Below, piece after piece: positions 45,544 to 54,977 of a stretch of DNA of 64,000 bases. The stretch spans positions 1 through 64,000 of the IMG/VR virus record IMGVR_UViG_3300017951_000002; one strand, 5' to 3'. Position numbers and translations under genes: made by a program. This DNA is from a virus. How positions within the stretch are numbered: position 1 is the first letter of the stretch; every line of letters starts with the position of its first letter. The notes beneath the pieces were generated by a model. That model worked only from the letters and a program-made list of their open reading frames with translations, was not told the DNA's origin and ran no database searches.

Positions 45544-46110
45544 ATGGCAAACTTCTCGGCAGCCTTCGGCTACGACTTTTACATCGTCCCAGTGCAGAAC
45601 GCACTGGTGAGCGACTTCGCTGCAGCTCCTACCGTTGACACCGCTACTCCTGTCGACTCTGCCCACTCCGTGGCTTACAGTAATGGCGTGTTCACTGTGA
45701 ACTCCGTTGCCTTCACTATGGACGGCACGGATGACGCTGTTCGCCTGCAGGGCTTGACCTCCGCTTCCCTGGAGACCGACACGGGAACCGAGGACATCTA
45801 TACCTACGATGACAGCACCAACGGCTTCAACCAGGCTGTGGCCACCACCAAGAGCTTCAGCGTCACCCTGGCTGGTATCGCTGATTTCGGCGATGCTGGC
45901 TACAAGATCCTTCGCCTGACTGAGCAGAACACCGTGGCAGATGGCCTGCGTGTTGCTTTCAAGCGTGTTGGACCTACTGGCACCACCGAAGAAATCGTGG
46001 GCTACGGCACCCTGACTGGCTACACCGAGTCCAACGAGGTTAGTAGCATCGTGTCCTGGGAATGCACCCTGACTGGCTACGGCCCTTACCACCTGACCCT
46101 CCAGAGCTGA
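45544..46110 (+). CDS. Major tail tube protein
   Basis: 188 residues, beta-rich and Thr/Gly/Val-heavy: VFTVNSVAFTMDGTDDAVRL, KSFSVTLAGIADFGDAG, GYGTLTGYTESNEVSSIV. It lies directly before the tape measure with its own leader and terminator, as for highly expressed tube proteins. Codons are strongly biased to C/G endings, consistent with high expression. Assigned by context. Confidence 0.75.
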   Translation: MANFSAAFGYDFYIVPVQNALVSDFAAAPTVDTATPVDSAHSVAYSNGVFTVNSVAFTMDGTDDAVRLQGLTSASLETDTGTEDIYTYDDSTNGFNQAVATTKSFSVTLAGIADFGDAGYKILRLTEQNTVADGLRVAFKRVGPTGTTEEIVGYGTLTGYTESNEVSSIVSWECTLTGYGPYHLTLQS

Positions 46111-46130
46111 TTCTAACCTAGCAAGAACCA

Positions 46131-46157
46131 AGAGCCCTTTCGGGGGCTCTTTTTTTA
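46131..46157 (+). terminator. Terminator between tail tube and tape measure
   Basis: AGAGCCC-TTTCG-GGGGCTCT and seven T. It lets the tube be made in excess over the tape measure. Confidence 0.85.
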
Positions 46158-46158
46158 T

Positions 46159-46176
46159 GGAAGCCTACAGGCAGCT
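46159..46176 (+). promoter_or_regulatory. Late-box promoter for the tape measure
   Basis: GGAAGCCTACAGGCAGCT, 29 bp before the GTG at 46188, directly after the terminator. Confidence 0.6.
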
Positions 46177-46187
46177 CTGGTCTCGAC

Positions 46188-48956
46188 GTGGCTCAAAATC
46201 TTAATTTTAACCTAGAAGTCGACACCAACACAGCGGTTTCGTCGATCAACCAGTTCTTCAGTGCTTTCGATCAGGGCGCAGCCAAGGCTAAGCATCAGCT
46301 AAACCAGGCATTCGGGCAAAACCTTCAGACCAGCGTACAGATCAACCTGAAGGACGGCGAACTGGTCGCCAAAAAGGTGCAGAGCATTAACCAGGAGTCC
46401 AAAAGGCTTGAAACGGCGGTCAAGGCTATCAATGGCGAGTTCGGGAAGACGCCTAATGAATTAAAGCGTCAGTTGACCATTCTAAAACAGCTTCAAGGAG
46501 ATACTGCAAAATACAAAAACGGTACCAAGGAGGTTTCCGCTGACTGGAACAAGGTAACGCAGAGAATCCAGGAAGCTACCAAGCGCCTGAGGACTATGAC
46601 CCAGGGCGGTCCGTTGCAACAGATGAAGGCACAGCTTACTGGCATAATCGGCAAATTCGCTGTCGTTCAGACCGTTGCCAACTTGGCGACAAGCGCGATC
46701 ATGGGCATCGCTCGCGGTATTGGTGATTTTGCTGCAACCGCACAGCGCATGGAAGTGCTTCAACTGCAGCTGGAGGCTTTTGCTGGTGGGGCGGACGAAG
46801 CTAGGGATGCCTTTGATGAATTCGTGAGAATTGCCGCCAACAGTCCGTTTAACCTGGAACAGGTTGCTCAGGCGGGCAAGATCATGATGGCATTTGGCGT
46901 TGAGACCGAAACCGCCATCGATGCTACCGAGCGGCTTGCGGTCGTTTCTGCCGCCACTGGTGGAGATATCAACCTGCTAGCTAGAAACCTTGGCCAGATT
47001 GCTGCCCAAGGCCAGGCCTATACTCGTGACTTGACCCAGTTCGCCATCCAGGGTATTCCCATCTGGGAGGAGATGAGTACTGTAACTGGCTATACGACCA
47101 CGGAACTCAAGAAAATGGCGTCGGAGGGTAAGATTAGCTTTGACACAGTCAGCGCAGCTCTTGAGAATCTGACTTCAGATACCAGTGATTACATGAATGT
47201 CGCCAAGCGGATGCAGGAGACTTTTGCTGGCAGGCTGCAGAGGATTGAGGCTGCCATGCAGAAGCTGGCGCTGGAGTTTATCAATGGCTTTAATAACCTG
47301 GATCGAGCCATGGGAGGTGTCGTCAGTGGCTCTATGAAGCTTTTTGCGGACGGCATCTTCGCCATCGCAAACAATATGAGCACTGTCATTGGGCTTTTTG
47401 CTGGGCTGGCCGCTGCAACAATAGCCTACTTCGCCCTGTCCAAGTGGTTTGTCATTGCTAATGCAATCGAGACTGTTGTCAAGGCTATTAAAAATTATAA
47501 GAATATACAGATGGCATTGAATGCTGCCAAGGCCTTCTTTGTAGCTTTAGCTCCTGGCGGCATACTCAAGGTTGCGGCTGCTGCGGGAACTGCTGCGCTT
47601 GCTTACTCTGCCGTGAAGGCCAGTGTGGACAACGCAGCTGCTGGGACACAAAACCTGAAGCAAGAAGCACTTATAGCTGCAGGAGCTACTGGCGAGCTTA
47701 CTCAAGAGCAGGTGAAGTTCCTTGAGGCGAGCAACCAAGGATTTGACGGCCTGCTGGATAGGTATAAGGAGGCAAAGGCCCAGCAGGATGAAAGAAAAGC
47801 AGCGCTTAACGAAGAGATCGAAATACTCAAAGCTTTGAAAGAATCTGTCAAAGAAAAGTACGATAAAGAGATTGCAGGAATCAAGGAAACGCTTGAGGAG
47901 GACAGAATTAAACAGCAGGAGATGAAGGATAATCATCGAGAGCGCTTGGATGAAATCAACACTCGCTATGACGCCGAGCTTGATCTTATCGATTTAGCTA
48001 TCGGAAAACTGCGCGAAAGAACGTCTGCAGAAGAAAAGCTTTACCAGTTCGAGAAGAGTCAACTTCAGGCCAAAATTTCGAGCGGAGAACTCGATAAAGA
48101 AGGATTGCTGCGTGCTCAAGCCCGCCTGTCACGAATGGAGCGGCAGGAGCAAATTCAGAAAAAGCTTGCGGAAAAAGCTGAAGTCCAAGCCGAAAAAGAC
48201 AAGGAAATTAAAGCCACTAAAGAAAAACAGGCAACCGCGGAAGAAAAGATTGGTAATAAAATCAAAGCGAACGAAAAAAGGCTAAGAAATATAACCAAAG
48301 AGCGTGACAAACAGATCGGGCTCATGGATCAAGCTCTTGCGAATGCCAAAAATGTGACGAGACAGGTTGACCTCAGTAACGTAAGCGTTAACGAACAGGT
48401 TGGCCTTGTTAACACACTTGCGGGAGAGTACGGCCAAGCCACACAAAGGGTTAATGAACTTGGCACCGCGCTCAGGCAGGCTGCAGCGGCGCAAAGGGAG
48501 CTTAACGCAGCCAGGGCCAACAAGTCTTCTGGCAGTGCTGAAGGCTCGGGAAGGCTTTCTGCTAGGGCTTCAGGTGGCCCAGTTTCTGGCGGCACTTCCT
48601 ACCAGGTCAACGAGCTTGGTCGTGAGGCCTTTTTAAGCGCTAGTGGCAGGCTCAGCATGATCAATGCTCCCGCGTTTGGCGCATGGAAGGCCCCAGGCTC
48701 TGGTACCGTTATTCCTGCCCATCTGACGAGCCAGCTTAATATCCCGACGGGTGGCGTCAACCTTAACAGCGCAGCAGCTTCAAATGCTTCTCGCGCCAGC
48801 AGTGGTGGAATGGGTTCCATGGTCAAGGCTATTCAGAGCGCAATGGGCGGGGACACCTTTAACCAGAGCGTTACCGTCCAAGCAGCCAACCCCGTCCAAG
48901 CTGCTAACAACATGATGGTCGAGATGACTCGCCTCCGCCGCCGTCGGTTCCGCTGA
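46188..48956 (+). CDS. Tail tape measure protein
   Basis: 922 residues from GTG. N-terminal coiled coil, then a hydrophobic region (about 150-190), a TMP-like segment (FNLEQVAQAGKIMMAFGVET, ARNLGQIAAQGQAYTRDLTQ), membrane-like helices (about 395-420 and 440-470), a long Lys/Glu coiled coil (about 515-770) and a Gly/Ser-rich end. It sets tail length and probably takes part in DNA entry. At about 1.5 angstrom per residue a tail near 135-140 nm is expected. Confidence 0.92.
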   Translation: MAQNLNFNLEVDTNTAVSSINQFFSAFDQGAAKAKHQLNQAFGQNLQTSVQINLKDGELVAKKVQSINQESKRLETAVKAINGEFGKTPNELKRQLTILKQLQGDTAKYKNGTKEVSADWNKVTQRIQEATKRLRTMTQGGPLQQMKAQLTGIIGKFAVVQTVANLATSAIMGIARGIGDFAATAQRMEVLQLQLEAFAGGADEARDAFDEFVRIAANSPFNLEQVAQAGKIMMAFGVETETAIDATERLAVVSAATGGDINLLARNLGQIAAQGQAYTRDLTQFAIQGIPIWEEMSTVTGYTTTELKKMASEGKISFDTVSAALENLTSDTSDYMNVAKRMQETFAGRLQRIEAAMQKLALEFINGFNNLDRAMGGVVSGSMKLFADGIFAIANNMSTVIGLFAGLAAATIAYFALSKWFVIANAIETVVKAIKNYKNIQMALNAAKAFFVALAPGGILKVAAAAGTAALAYSAVKASVDNAAAGTQNLKQEALIAAGATGELTQEQVKFLEASNQGFDGLLDRYKEAKAQQDERKAALNEEIEILKALKESVKEKYDKEIAGIKETLEEDRIKQQEMKDNHRERLDEINTRYDAELDLIDLAIGKLRERTSAEEKLYQFEKSQLQAKISSGELDKEGLLRAQARLSRMERQEQIQKKLAEKAEVQAEKDKEIKATKEKQATAEEKIGNKIKANEKRLRNITKERDKQIGLMDQALANAKNVTRQVDLSNVSVNEQVGLVNTLAGEYGQATQRVNELGTALRQAAAAQRELNAARANKSSGSAEGSGRLSARASGGPVSGGTSYQVNELGREAFLSASGRLSMINAPAFGAWKAPGSGTVIPAHLTSQLNIPTGGVNLNSAAASNASRASSGGMGSMVKAIQSAMGGDTFNQSVTVQAANPVQAANNMMVEMTRLRRRRFR

Positions 48957-48958
48957 TC

Positions 48959-48975
48959 GGTATCCTTTGCCTAGC
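48959..48975 (+). promoter_or_regulatory. Late-box promoter for the 48988 gene
   Basis: GGTATCCTTTGCCTAGC, a box with four extra bases, 29 bp before the ATG. Confidence 0.5.
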
Positions 48976-48987
48976 GAAGGTTGGCCC

Positions 48988-49335
48988 ATGTTCCTGTTCG
49001 GAGACACTAGCGACACTGCCAGGCTCTACCTGGAGTACACCATGGGCGAAGACCCTCGCAAGTTTCCAGACGTGCATCCTGATGAGATGTCTTTGTCGGA
49101 ACTGGAAAACCTTGTTATATGGCTTTTGATAGCCGTCAAGCGTTCAACTGGGGATGATGTTGATGAGCCAGTCCATGAGACCTTACTAGCCTGGTACGAC
49201 GAAGCCTTTGAGGCCTATGCCAGGGCAAGCGATAAGGTCCTTAAGGCAATCAAGGCTAATAAGCATGTTCCTCCTACGGGTCGAAGAGATCTTCCCAAGT
49301 ACGCGGCCATTGCAGAACGGGCTTCGGAATCCTAG
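48988..49335 (+). CDS. Tail-region hypothetical protein
   Basis: 115 residues from ATG 48988. Helical and acidic: MSLSELENLVIWLLIAVKRS, then AYARASDKVLKAIKANKH. It follows the tape measure. Role unknown. Confidence 0.65.
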   Translation: MFLFGDTSDTARLYLEYTMGEDPRKFPDVHPDEMSLSELENLVIWLLIAVKRSTGDDVDEPVHETLLAWYDEAFEAYARASDKVLKAIKANKHVPPTGRRDLPKYAAIAERASES

Positions 49336-49342
49336 CCCAGCT
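49326..49342 (+). promoter_or_regulatory. Late-box promoter for the 49354 gene
   Basis: GGAATCCTAGCCCAGCT, a full match, 28 bp before the ATG and overlapping the previous stop. Confidence 0.65.
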
Positions 49343-49353
49343 AGGCAATCCTA

Positions 49354-49761
49354 ATGGCGGCACGACGACTAGGCATTTCTTACACGCCGTCAGGTGGATC
49401 GCCTGTTTATAGTTTTTATATTGACAATTTTGGTGACAATGCAATGCCAAGGTCGTATGTTGGCGAAATTTCCTACGAAATGTCTGCTAGCGGCGCTAAC
49501 CTGCTTGGCGGATCTGCTTATGCGCAGAAATACCAATGGGTCATTTCTACAGTTATGGACACAGCGGATGCCCTTAGCTTTGATGCTATGTTCAGGGCCT
49601 GGGATACGGACAGAGCAGCAGGGCTTACGGCTGCGTGCGGGGTTGTTGACGAGACCTGGGGTGCTGATGTTACCACGAATGTCGTCTTCGTCACTGCGCC
49701 CTCTTACACACGCATGGGTCCCAAGTTGACGATGGTAAGCTTCGGCTTGCAGGAGGTCTGA
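49354..49761 (+). CDS. Probable minor tail protein
   Basis: 135 residues, beta-rich: RRLGISYTPSGGSPVYSFYI, YAQKYQWVISTVMDTADALS, GPKLTMVSFGLQEV. Its position after the tape measure suggests a distal tail component. Start fixed by the late box. Confidence 0.65.
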   Translation: MAARRLGISYTPSGGSPVYSFYIDNFGDNAMPRSYVGEISYEMSASGANLLGGSAYAQKYQWVISTVMDTADALSFDAMFRAWDTDRAAGLTAACGVVDETWGADVTTNVVFVTAPSYTRMGPKLTMVSFGLQEV

Positions 49762-49763
49762 TC

Positions 49764-52079
49764 ATGGGGTACCTCGTACAAAAAACAAGAGCCGCAAGCC
49801 TGACAGTCGGCGGGCAAGACTACACGAGCAGTTTCGTTTCCCTGCAGGTAAGCGATGTCAGCGCATTCAAGAATGGTTTAATCACAACCAGCGGCACGCT
49901 GTTGCTTGGGCAAAGGCCAGGAGGGGTCGATATAGAGGACTACGACCGCAATCTGTTCAAGCGTGGCACCTTGATCACCCTTGACGTTCAAGAGCCTGGT
50001 GGAGCGGCTTACAGGCACCCCAGGGGCCATCTTTATGTGCTTGGCCTAGCTTACAACGTGGAGGCTGAGCAACTTGACATCCAGGTTGGCTGCCGCTTAA
50101 GCCTGGCCTACCTAACGGACAACACCTCCGAGGTACTTCCTCTGGTGCCAATCCCCCTGGATCCGACACAGCGGACGATCGAAAACTGCTCGGCCAGCTT
50201 CGCCTCGGCTGGCATGATCCTGTATCAGGACAATCAAGGCGTTCTCCAAAGCCGAAGGTTTTTCGGCAACGACAACAGCTCTGGCGTTGACGGTGGTGAC
50301 TGGGTTTCCGTGCTAGGAGAAACAGCTTTATCGGTCTCGCCTTTGGCGGGAGCTGGTCCAATTCCAGATACAATCAAGCTGTCCTACCAGGTTCCTGCTG
50401 GCGCAATTACTGGCGATCAAAGTGCGCCGACGGAAGACACTACGGTAACAGAATCAAACTACTTTATTACCTATCCTGCTGTTACGTTTGCTCGTGTAAA
50501 ACAAGACGAAAATGACAGCAACATCAATGAAAGAGTAAACGAACCTCCTCGTAGTCCAGTTAGAGTTAGTGGCTGTGGAACTGTTATCGAGGCCCCGCAG
50601 TCAAACCAAGGGCAGCAGGACGGCGAACAGCAAAGCCAGCTATGCAACGAAGCTTTCGTTACCGAAAGAACGACTGTCTACCTTCCTGCCAACAAGGTCG
50701 TAACATCCACAAGCTACTACCTTGGCATAGGAGGACAAATTTCTAGGGCCGAAGAGGAAGAGTCTGGCCCACTCATTGAGGCTAACTCGCAGTACTTTGC
50801 AGACAGATATGCTTTCTGTAAGCAAATTTACGGCTACAGCTGTCGCCCCAGCGGCGGCTGTTCATACTACGGAATGGAAACGAGCGTTTTAAGGCGTACT
50901 GTCGTTGAATACTTTTACAACAGGGATGGGTCCTTGGCAAGCACTGTTCAGGACAGTTATGAAACAATGCTTTCCGCTGCCAATCCAGAAGACTGGCGCT
51001 CTGGCGTTTCTAACGGTCGACTTCAAGATTTTGACAAGCAGTTTGATACGAAATATAATCAGCTTTACTTAGCAACAAAAGTTATCACGAACTACAGGTT
51101 AGAAAACAACCTAAACATTCAAGAAACAATTACCTTCAACAGTGTAGCCTCTAGGGGAATCGGGGTTTCGGGTTTAGGTAGCTCGTATTCAGTCGCCCGC
51201 TACTTGGACGCAACGGAAGGAATCAAGACAGTCGTTATTAGAAAATCTGCTACAAACGTCGTCAACGACCCTCGTCCTGATTCGGTCAAATCGCCTTCGA
51301 CCTCTACCTCAGAACGCTCGACCTTAATTAACCTGAATACAAACTCCTACATCACTCCACCTTCAGTGGCGGCCAACTACCAGCTGGAGGAGTCAATCCC
51401 TGTTCCGCTGCTTTCTTCCAGCAGTTCTACTGTCCAAGGATGGGTTGCTGACTACAGCAACTACCTTGTTCGATTTACCAAGGGGAGTCTTTACGGTCTG
51501 CAGATTGGCGAGTCAATGCGCTCTGAGATCGTAACTGGCTGGTATCCAGGTAGGCCGTTCCGTTATGCTGACAATAAAAACAACAGAATTGCCGCAATGC
51601 GGATGGATGCCTGCGCCTGGGGCGTGACCCAAGAGGAAGCGATTGTTGTGATGAATGGGGTTTGGAACGGATTCAGCATCGGCACGCTTGTGCTTGGGGA
51701 CAATCTGACAGGCAACTCCAGTCCAGACATGAGTGCAACGCCAGGGGCTCCTACGCCTCCGCCTGGAGTGTCTGCTCCGCCATCTATTGCGAATGACGTA
51801 GTCGGCCAAAGCTTTTCCTTTAACGTTGACATCAATCTTCAGTTGGATTCGTATGTCTTTATTTACGGAGACTCTCCAGTACGCACCCCCAACCCTACGG
51901 ACCTAACCGCTCGGGTGGATCTTACTATTATTCCGCATGTCGGGGGTATAGTGGTAGAGCCAGGAGGGATCGTCGAGACGACAGGCACTGGCAGCATTCC
52001 TTTGGAAACGAATGATGGCTTAATCGTTACCACCACTGCTGTTGTCGTGACTGACGATCTTTTCGCGGCAGCACCGTAG
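49764..52079 (+). CDS. Large tail tip or hub protein
   Basis: 771 residues, beta-rich. Start: ASLTVGGQDYTSSFVSLQVS, LFKRGTLITLDVQEPGG. A Cys-containing insert (YGYSCRPSGGCSYYGMETS) lies near residue 355. A Pro/Gly-rich linker (GAPTPPPGVSAPPS) near 660 precedes the final domain. It is the largest protein after the tape measure, where the tail hub normally lies. Sequence resembles virion proteins I associate with cyanosiphoviruses. Confidence 0.7.
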   Translation: MGYLVQKTRAASLTVGGQDYTSSFVSLQVSDVSAFKNGLITTSGTLLLGQRPGGVDIEDYDRNLFKRGTLITLDVQEPGGAAYRHPRGHLYVLGLAYNVEAEQLDIQVGCRLSLAYLTDNTSEVLPLVPIPLDPTQRTIENCSASFASAGMILYQDNQGVLQSRRFFGNDNSSGVDGGDWVSVLGETALSVSPLAGAGPIPDTIKLSYQVPAGAITGDQSAPTEDTTVTESNYFITYPAVTFARVKQDENDSNINERVNEPPRSPVRVSGCGTVIEAPQSNQGQQDGEQQSQLCNEAFVTERTTVYLPANKVVTSTSYYLGIGGQISRAEEEESGPLIEANSQYFADRYAFCKQIYGYSCRPSGGCSYYGMETSVLRRTVVEYFYNRDGSLASTVQDSYETMLSAANPEDWRSGVSNGRLQDFDKQFDTKYNQLYLATKVITNYRLENNLNIQETITFNSVASRGIGVSGLGSSYSVARYLDATEGIKTVVIRKSATNVVNDPRPDSVKSPSTSTSERSTLINLNTNSYITPPSVAANYQLEESIPVPLLSSSSSTVQGWVADYSNYLVRFTKGSLYGLQIGESMRSEIVTGWYPGRPFRYADNKNNRIAAMRMDACAWGVTQEEAIVVMNGVWNGFSIGTLVLGDNLTGNSSPDMSATPGAPTPPPGVSAPPSIANDVVGQSFSFNVDINLQLDSYVFIYGDSPVRTPNPTDLTARVDLTIIPHVGGIVVEPGGIVETTGTGSIPLETNDGLIVTTTAVVVTDDLFAAAP

Positions 52080-52100
52080 GTACTCTATAGTCGATCAGCT
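52079..52100 (+). promoter_or_regulatory. Late-box promoter for the 52109 gene
   Basis: GGTACTCTATAGTCGATCAG plus CT, 30 bp before the ATG; a divergent copy. Confidence 0.45.
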
Positions 52101-52108
52101 TTGGGTCT

Positions 52109-52849
52109 ATGACAATCGCAGCGAAGGTATCTTCTACCGAAATTGACGACATCCTGCGTGAACGTTACGTTGACCAGTTCTTCGAGGCTCGACTGATCAA
52201 TCTGCCCGCCTTTGTTTTTGACCCTAGCGTCGTAGGTTCAGACACTACTTTGCTTGCAGGTGAGGTTGCCCTCGGCACTGGCGGCTACGCTCGTGCCGTG
52301 ATCAAGTACGAATCCGCCGACGTTGGCGGATACGCTGATGGTGGCGTTGCTATGTCACAGAAGGCGACGGTTTTCGCGCATGATGGCGGTACCACTGCGC
52401 TGGAATTTAGCCATGTCGCGCTTGTCTGGAGTACTGGAAACGTATTAACACTAGGCTCTGTCACCGCCGCACCCGCCTCTGCTGCTAACTCCCCAGCCGC
52501 TTACACAAACATTCCCATTGACAGTACAAGCGGCTCTGGAGTAGGCTTGACCGTCGATCTGGTGGTTACAAACCTTGGTGCTGCTACCACGGACTATGCC
52601 CTTACAATCAACAAGCCTGGTTACGACTACGCGGCATCGGACACCTTGACGATTAACAATGCAACCCTTGCCGCACTGGATCCGACTGTCGGGGCAGGCG
52701 ATCTAACCTTCAGCGCTGGAACGATCTATGCTCCCGCAAATGCAGGCGACCTGTTCACTAGCGCAAAAACCACCAGTCTCGTCACGCTGGTTGACGGCAA
52801 CGAGGCAGCATTTTACTGGAACCTGAAGCAGTATGGAGTTGTTAACTGA
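52109..52849 (+). CDS. Tail or fibre-associated protein
   Basis: 246 residues, mostly beta. Contains ALVWSTGNVLTLGSVTAAPA, then a repetitive Thr/Asn/Gly/Asp-rich half (LTINKPGYDYAASDTLTINN). Overlaps the next gene. Probably virion-exposed; no known domain. Confidence 0.65.
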   Translation: MTIAAKVSSTEIDDILRERYVDQFFEARLINLPAFVFDPSVVGSDTTLLAGEVALGTGGYARAVIKYESADVGGYADGGVAMSQKATVFAHDGGTTALEFSHVALVWSTGNVLTLGSVTAAPASAANSPAAYTNIPIDSTSGSGVGLTVDLVVTNLGAATTDYALTINKPGYDYAASDTLTINNATLAALDPTVGAGDLTFSAGTIYAPANAGDLFTSAKTTSLVTLVDGNEAAFYWNLKQYGVVN

Positions 52850-53112
52850 TGAGCCTCCTGAATGAACTAATCGATCTTAGCGCTAGCGAGCGACTTGTTC
52901 AGCTGGAGCGACTAGAAAGCAAGGAAGTTATTCCTGGAGACTTTGAGGGTAGTGTTCGTGCGTCTTGGGTAAGGCTGGCCAACGACGGAACGGCTGTGGT
53001 CTCGTATAACGACAAGGAGTACACGACCAAGCCGATTGGCTTGACTTCTATCAGGGCAGGCAGCGAGGTCGAGTTAACTCACGCCAAGGGCGTTTACTAC
53101 AGCAAGTACTGA
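52849..53112 (+). CDS. Small tail-region protein
   Basis: 87 residues: MSLLNELIDLSASERLVQLE, then a small barrel-like part (RLANDGTAVVSYNDKEYTTK). TGATG overlap with the previous gene. Confidence 0.65.
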   Translation: MSLLNELIDLSASERLVQLERLESKEVIPGDFEGSVRASWVRLANDGTAVVSYNDKEYTTKPIGLTSIRAGSEVELTHAKGVYYSKY

Positions 53113-53114
53113 TC

Positions 53115-53327
53115 ATGGCAATCAACAGATCATCCTTCTCGGCTCAGGATATCACCACTAATTACAGTGTTGCGATTCAGATGCTGGGGACGAAACCCAA
53201 CACGTCTGAAACCCTGGCCACGCCAGTAGAGCCTAATGTGATGTTTGGTTACTACAACGACACGATTGATGCTGTCGAGCTTTACGTCTCGGACCCGTTT
53301 GGGGATCGTTACATTAAGGTGTTGTGA
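53115..53327 (+). CDS. Small tail-region protein
   Basis: 70 residues, beta-rich with acidic end (VELYVSDPFGDRYIKVL). Translationally coupled on both sides. Confidence 0.6.
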   Translation: MAINRSSFSAQDITTNYSVAIQMLGTKPNTSETLATPVEPNVMFGYYNDTIDAVELYVSDPFGDRYIKVL

Positions 53328-53671
53328 TGGCTATCAATTCACCGCGAGTTGTTGCTGGCCCAACTGTTCAGCGCAGGCATGTCTTGAATCAGCCCGTGTC
53401 TGTCGACAGGAGGCCCGACTTTGATCATACCGCTTCCACCCCCGACTACGAGGGGCAGTTGATCTTTGATTACTACCAGACGTACGACGTGGCCAACAAC
53501 ATTCAGTTTGGTTTTGGCGGCAACCTTGAACTTTACGGCATGTATGTTGGGGTAAACGTTGGCGGAACCTTGCAATGGGTGCCAGTTGCCATGAGAGCTT
53601 TTGAAGATGGGTATACTGGAGCAGAAGTCGACCCGATGCACTTTGGTCGCGGAACCTTAGACAACACATAA
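53327..53671 (+). CDS. Tail-region protein
   Basis: 114 residues: MAINSPRVVAGPTVQRRHVL, then YVGVNVGGTLQWVPVAMRAF. A GTG at 53324 is an alternative start; ATG overlaps the preceding stop. Unknown function. Confidence 0.6.
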   Translation: MAINSPRVVAGPTVQRRHVLNQPVSVDRRPDFDHTASTPDYEGQLIFDYYQTYDVANNIQFGFGGNLELYGMYVGVNVGGTLQWVPVAMRAFEDGYTGAEVDPMHFGRGTLDNT

Positions 53672-53672
53672 C

Positions 53673-54941
53673 ATGGCAGCCCAATTTGAAGACTGGTTTG
53701 AAAAACGCTACGAGGCCGATCGGCTGCGGCGAGAAGAAGAGCGGCGCCTGCGGGACCTGGGGTACTTCAGCAAAAATAACGGCAGTCCTTGTGTTGCAAC
53801 ATCTCAATGCGCGGCTGGATACGCCTGTATCGATGGCAAGTGTCAGCCAATCAATAATAACCCTGGAAGCGGCACTAATGACACTCAAGGGACCTATGTG
53901 AAGGGCTGCTACATATATGAGGGTGACTGTAACTCAGGCAAACGCTCCTGCTCTTTGGACGCAACATGCGGAAGGGGTAGTGGAAGGGTTGACTGTTGCG
54001 GGGGACGACTGTATTACGGCTATAATGCGGCCACAAATAGCGTAACTGGAAAATGCGCACGCGACGATGGTGGCCAAGACGATGGTGGCCAAAACAACGA
54101 TGAACGTTCGTGCAGTGCTTGGTGCGAAGGGTACTATGCCCTTCTCGGTACAGTCTCAAGCCTATGCGATGGGCAACCACTTTGCGATCCCGAATGTGAG
54201 ACCTGTTCGCTTGGTAAATGCGCACGACGAACTGTTAATGTTCCGTGCTACTGTAACGCGGGACGCACTTGTGATGGATGCAAGGCATGCATCACCGACT
54301 CATCCAGCTCTAGCTTTGGCCAATGCGCCGCAACTGACGAGACGAACAATCGCTGCCGTCAATGTGTCAAAATTGAATCGCATATCTGCTGCGGCAAAGA
54401 TGTGGGTCCCGCAAGAGTCTGTTCATACGAAGGTTTTGGCGGCACCACGAATGATTTAAGAAGTAAGCTACAAGCAGAGATTCGGTCTCGATGCAGCGAG
54501 GCGTGCGTAGACTTCAGTCAACCAGGTGGTTGGTCGTTCACTGGCACGCAAAGCTATGTGGACCAAGGTCAGCGAAAATTTAGGACTGTCTACGCTAGCT
54601 TCAGTCAAGGTAGCGGCCTTTGCGATGATGGCGGCTGCTATCCCGTGTCCTACGGACCCCCTTGCTCCCACCCTGGTAAGTTCAGCCCCTGCGGGGAATC
54701 AGCGTGGAGCAGCGGTATCTCTGTTGGCCCAGGAGACTGTACTGGCCAAAGCTTAGGATGTGGCATGTACCTGGCGAACTCAAGTGGAGTAAACATACAA
54801 CGCCTGGTAAGAAGCACGGAAGCTGGCTGTCTAAGGAAGACGTACCTAAAACCTGGTGAGCCCACGCTTGGGCAAACCTATTTCGGTCCTCACTTTAACC
54901 CAGGCTGCATCCTTGCTGGCAAGTGGACCTTCAACGGATAG
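53673..54941 (+). CDS. Cysteine-rich tail protein
   Basis: 422 residues with 39 cysteines (about 9 percent), very unusual for a phage. After a charged helix (FEDWFEKRYEADRLRREEER) come Cys modules such as SPCVATSQCAAGYACIDGKC and CDPECETCSLGKC, CNAGRTCDGCKAC, RCRQCVKIESHICCGK. Two or more modules resemble small disulfide-knot domains of extracellular proteins. It lies between tail-tip and fibre genes, so it is probably surface-exposed. Whether the cysteines bind metal or form disulfides cannot be told. Confidence 0.75.
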   Translation: MAAQFEDWFEKRYEADRLRREEERRLRDLGYFSKNNGSPCVATSQCAAGYACIDGKCQPINNNPGSGTNDTQGTYVKGCYIYEGDCNSGKRSCSLDATCGRGSGRVDCCGGRLYYGYNAATNSVTGKCARDDGGQDDGGQNNDERSCSAWCEGYYALLGTVSSLCDGQPLCDPECETCSLGKCARRTVNVPCYCNAGRTCDGCKACITDSSSSSFGQCAATDETNNRCRQCVKIESHICCGKDVGPARVCSYEGFGGTTNDLRSKLQAEIRSRCSEACVDFSQPGGWSFTGTQSYVDQGQRKFRTVYASFSQGSGLCDDGGCYPVSYGPPCSHPGKFSPCGESAWSSGISVGPGDCTGQSLGCGMYLANSSGVNIQRLVRSTEAGCLRKTYLKPGEPTLGQTYFGPHFNPGCILAGKWTFNG

Positions 54942-54949
54942 CCCTCATA

Positions 54950-54966
54950 GGAAGCCTAGCCCAGTT
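54950..54966 (+). promoter_or_regulatory. Late-box promoter for the 54978 fibre
   Basis: GGAAGCCTAGCCCAGTT, 28 bp before the GTG. Confidence 0.65.
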
Positions 54967-54977
54967 GTACTTGTACT

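Noticed and set aside
45193-46131. 312-residue minus-strand ORF
   Set aside because: It lies antisense to the tail tube gene, whose codon bias leaves the opposite frame open.
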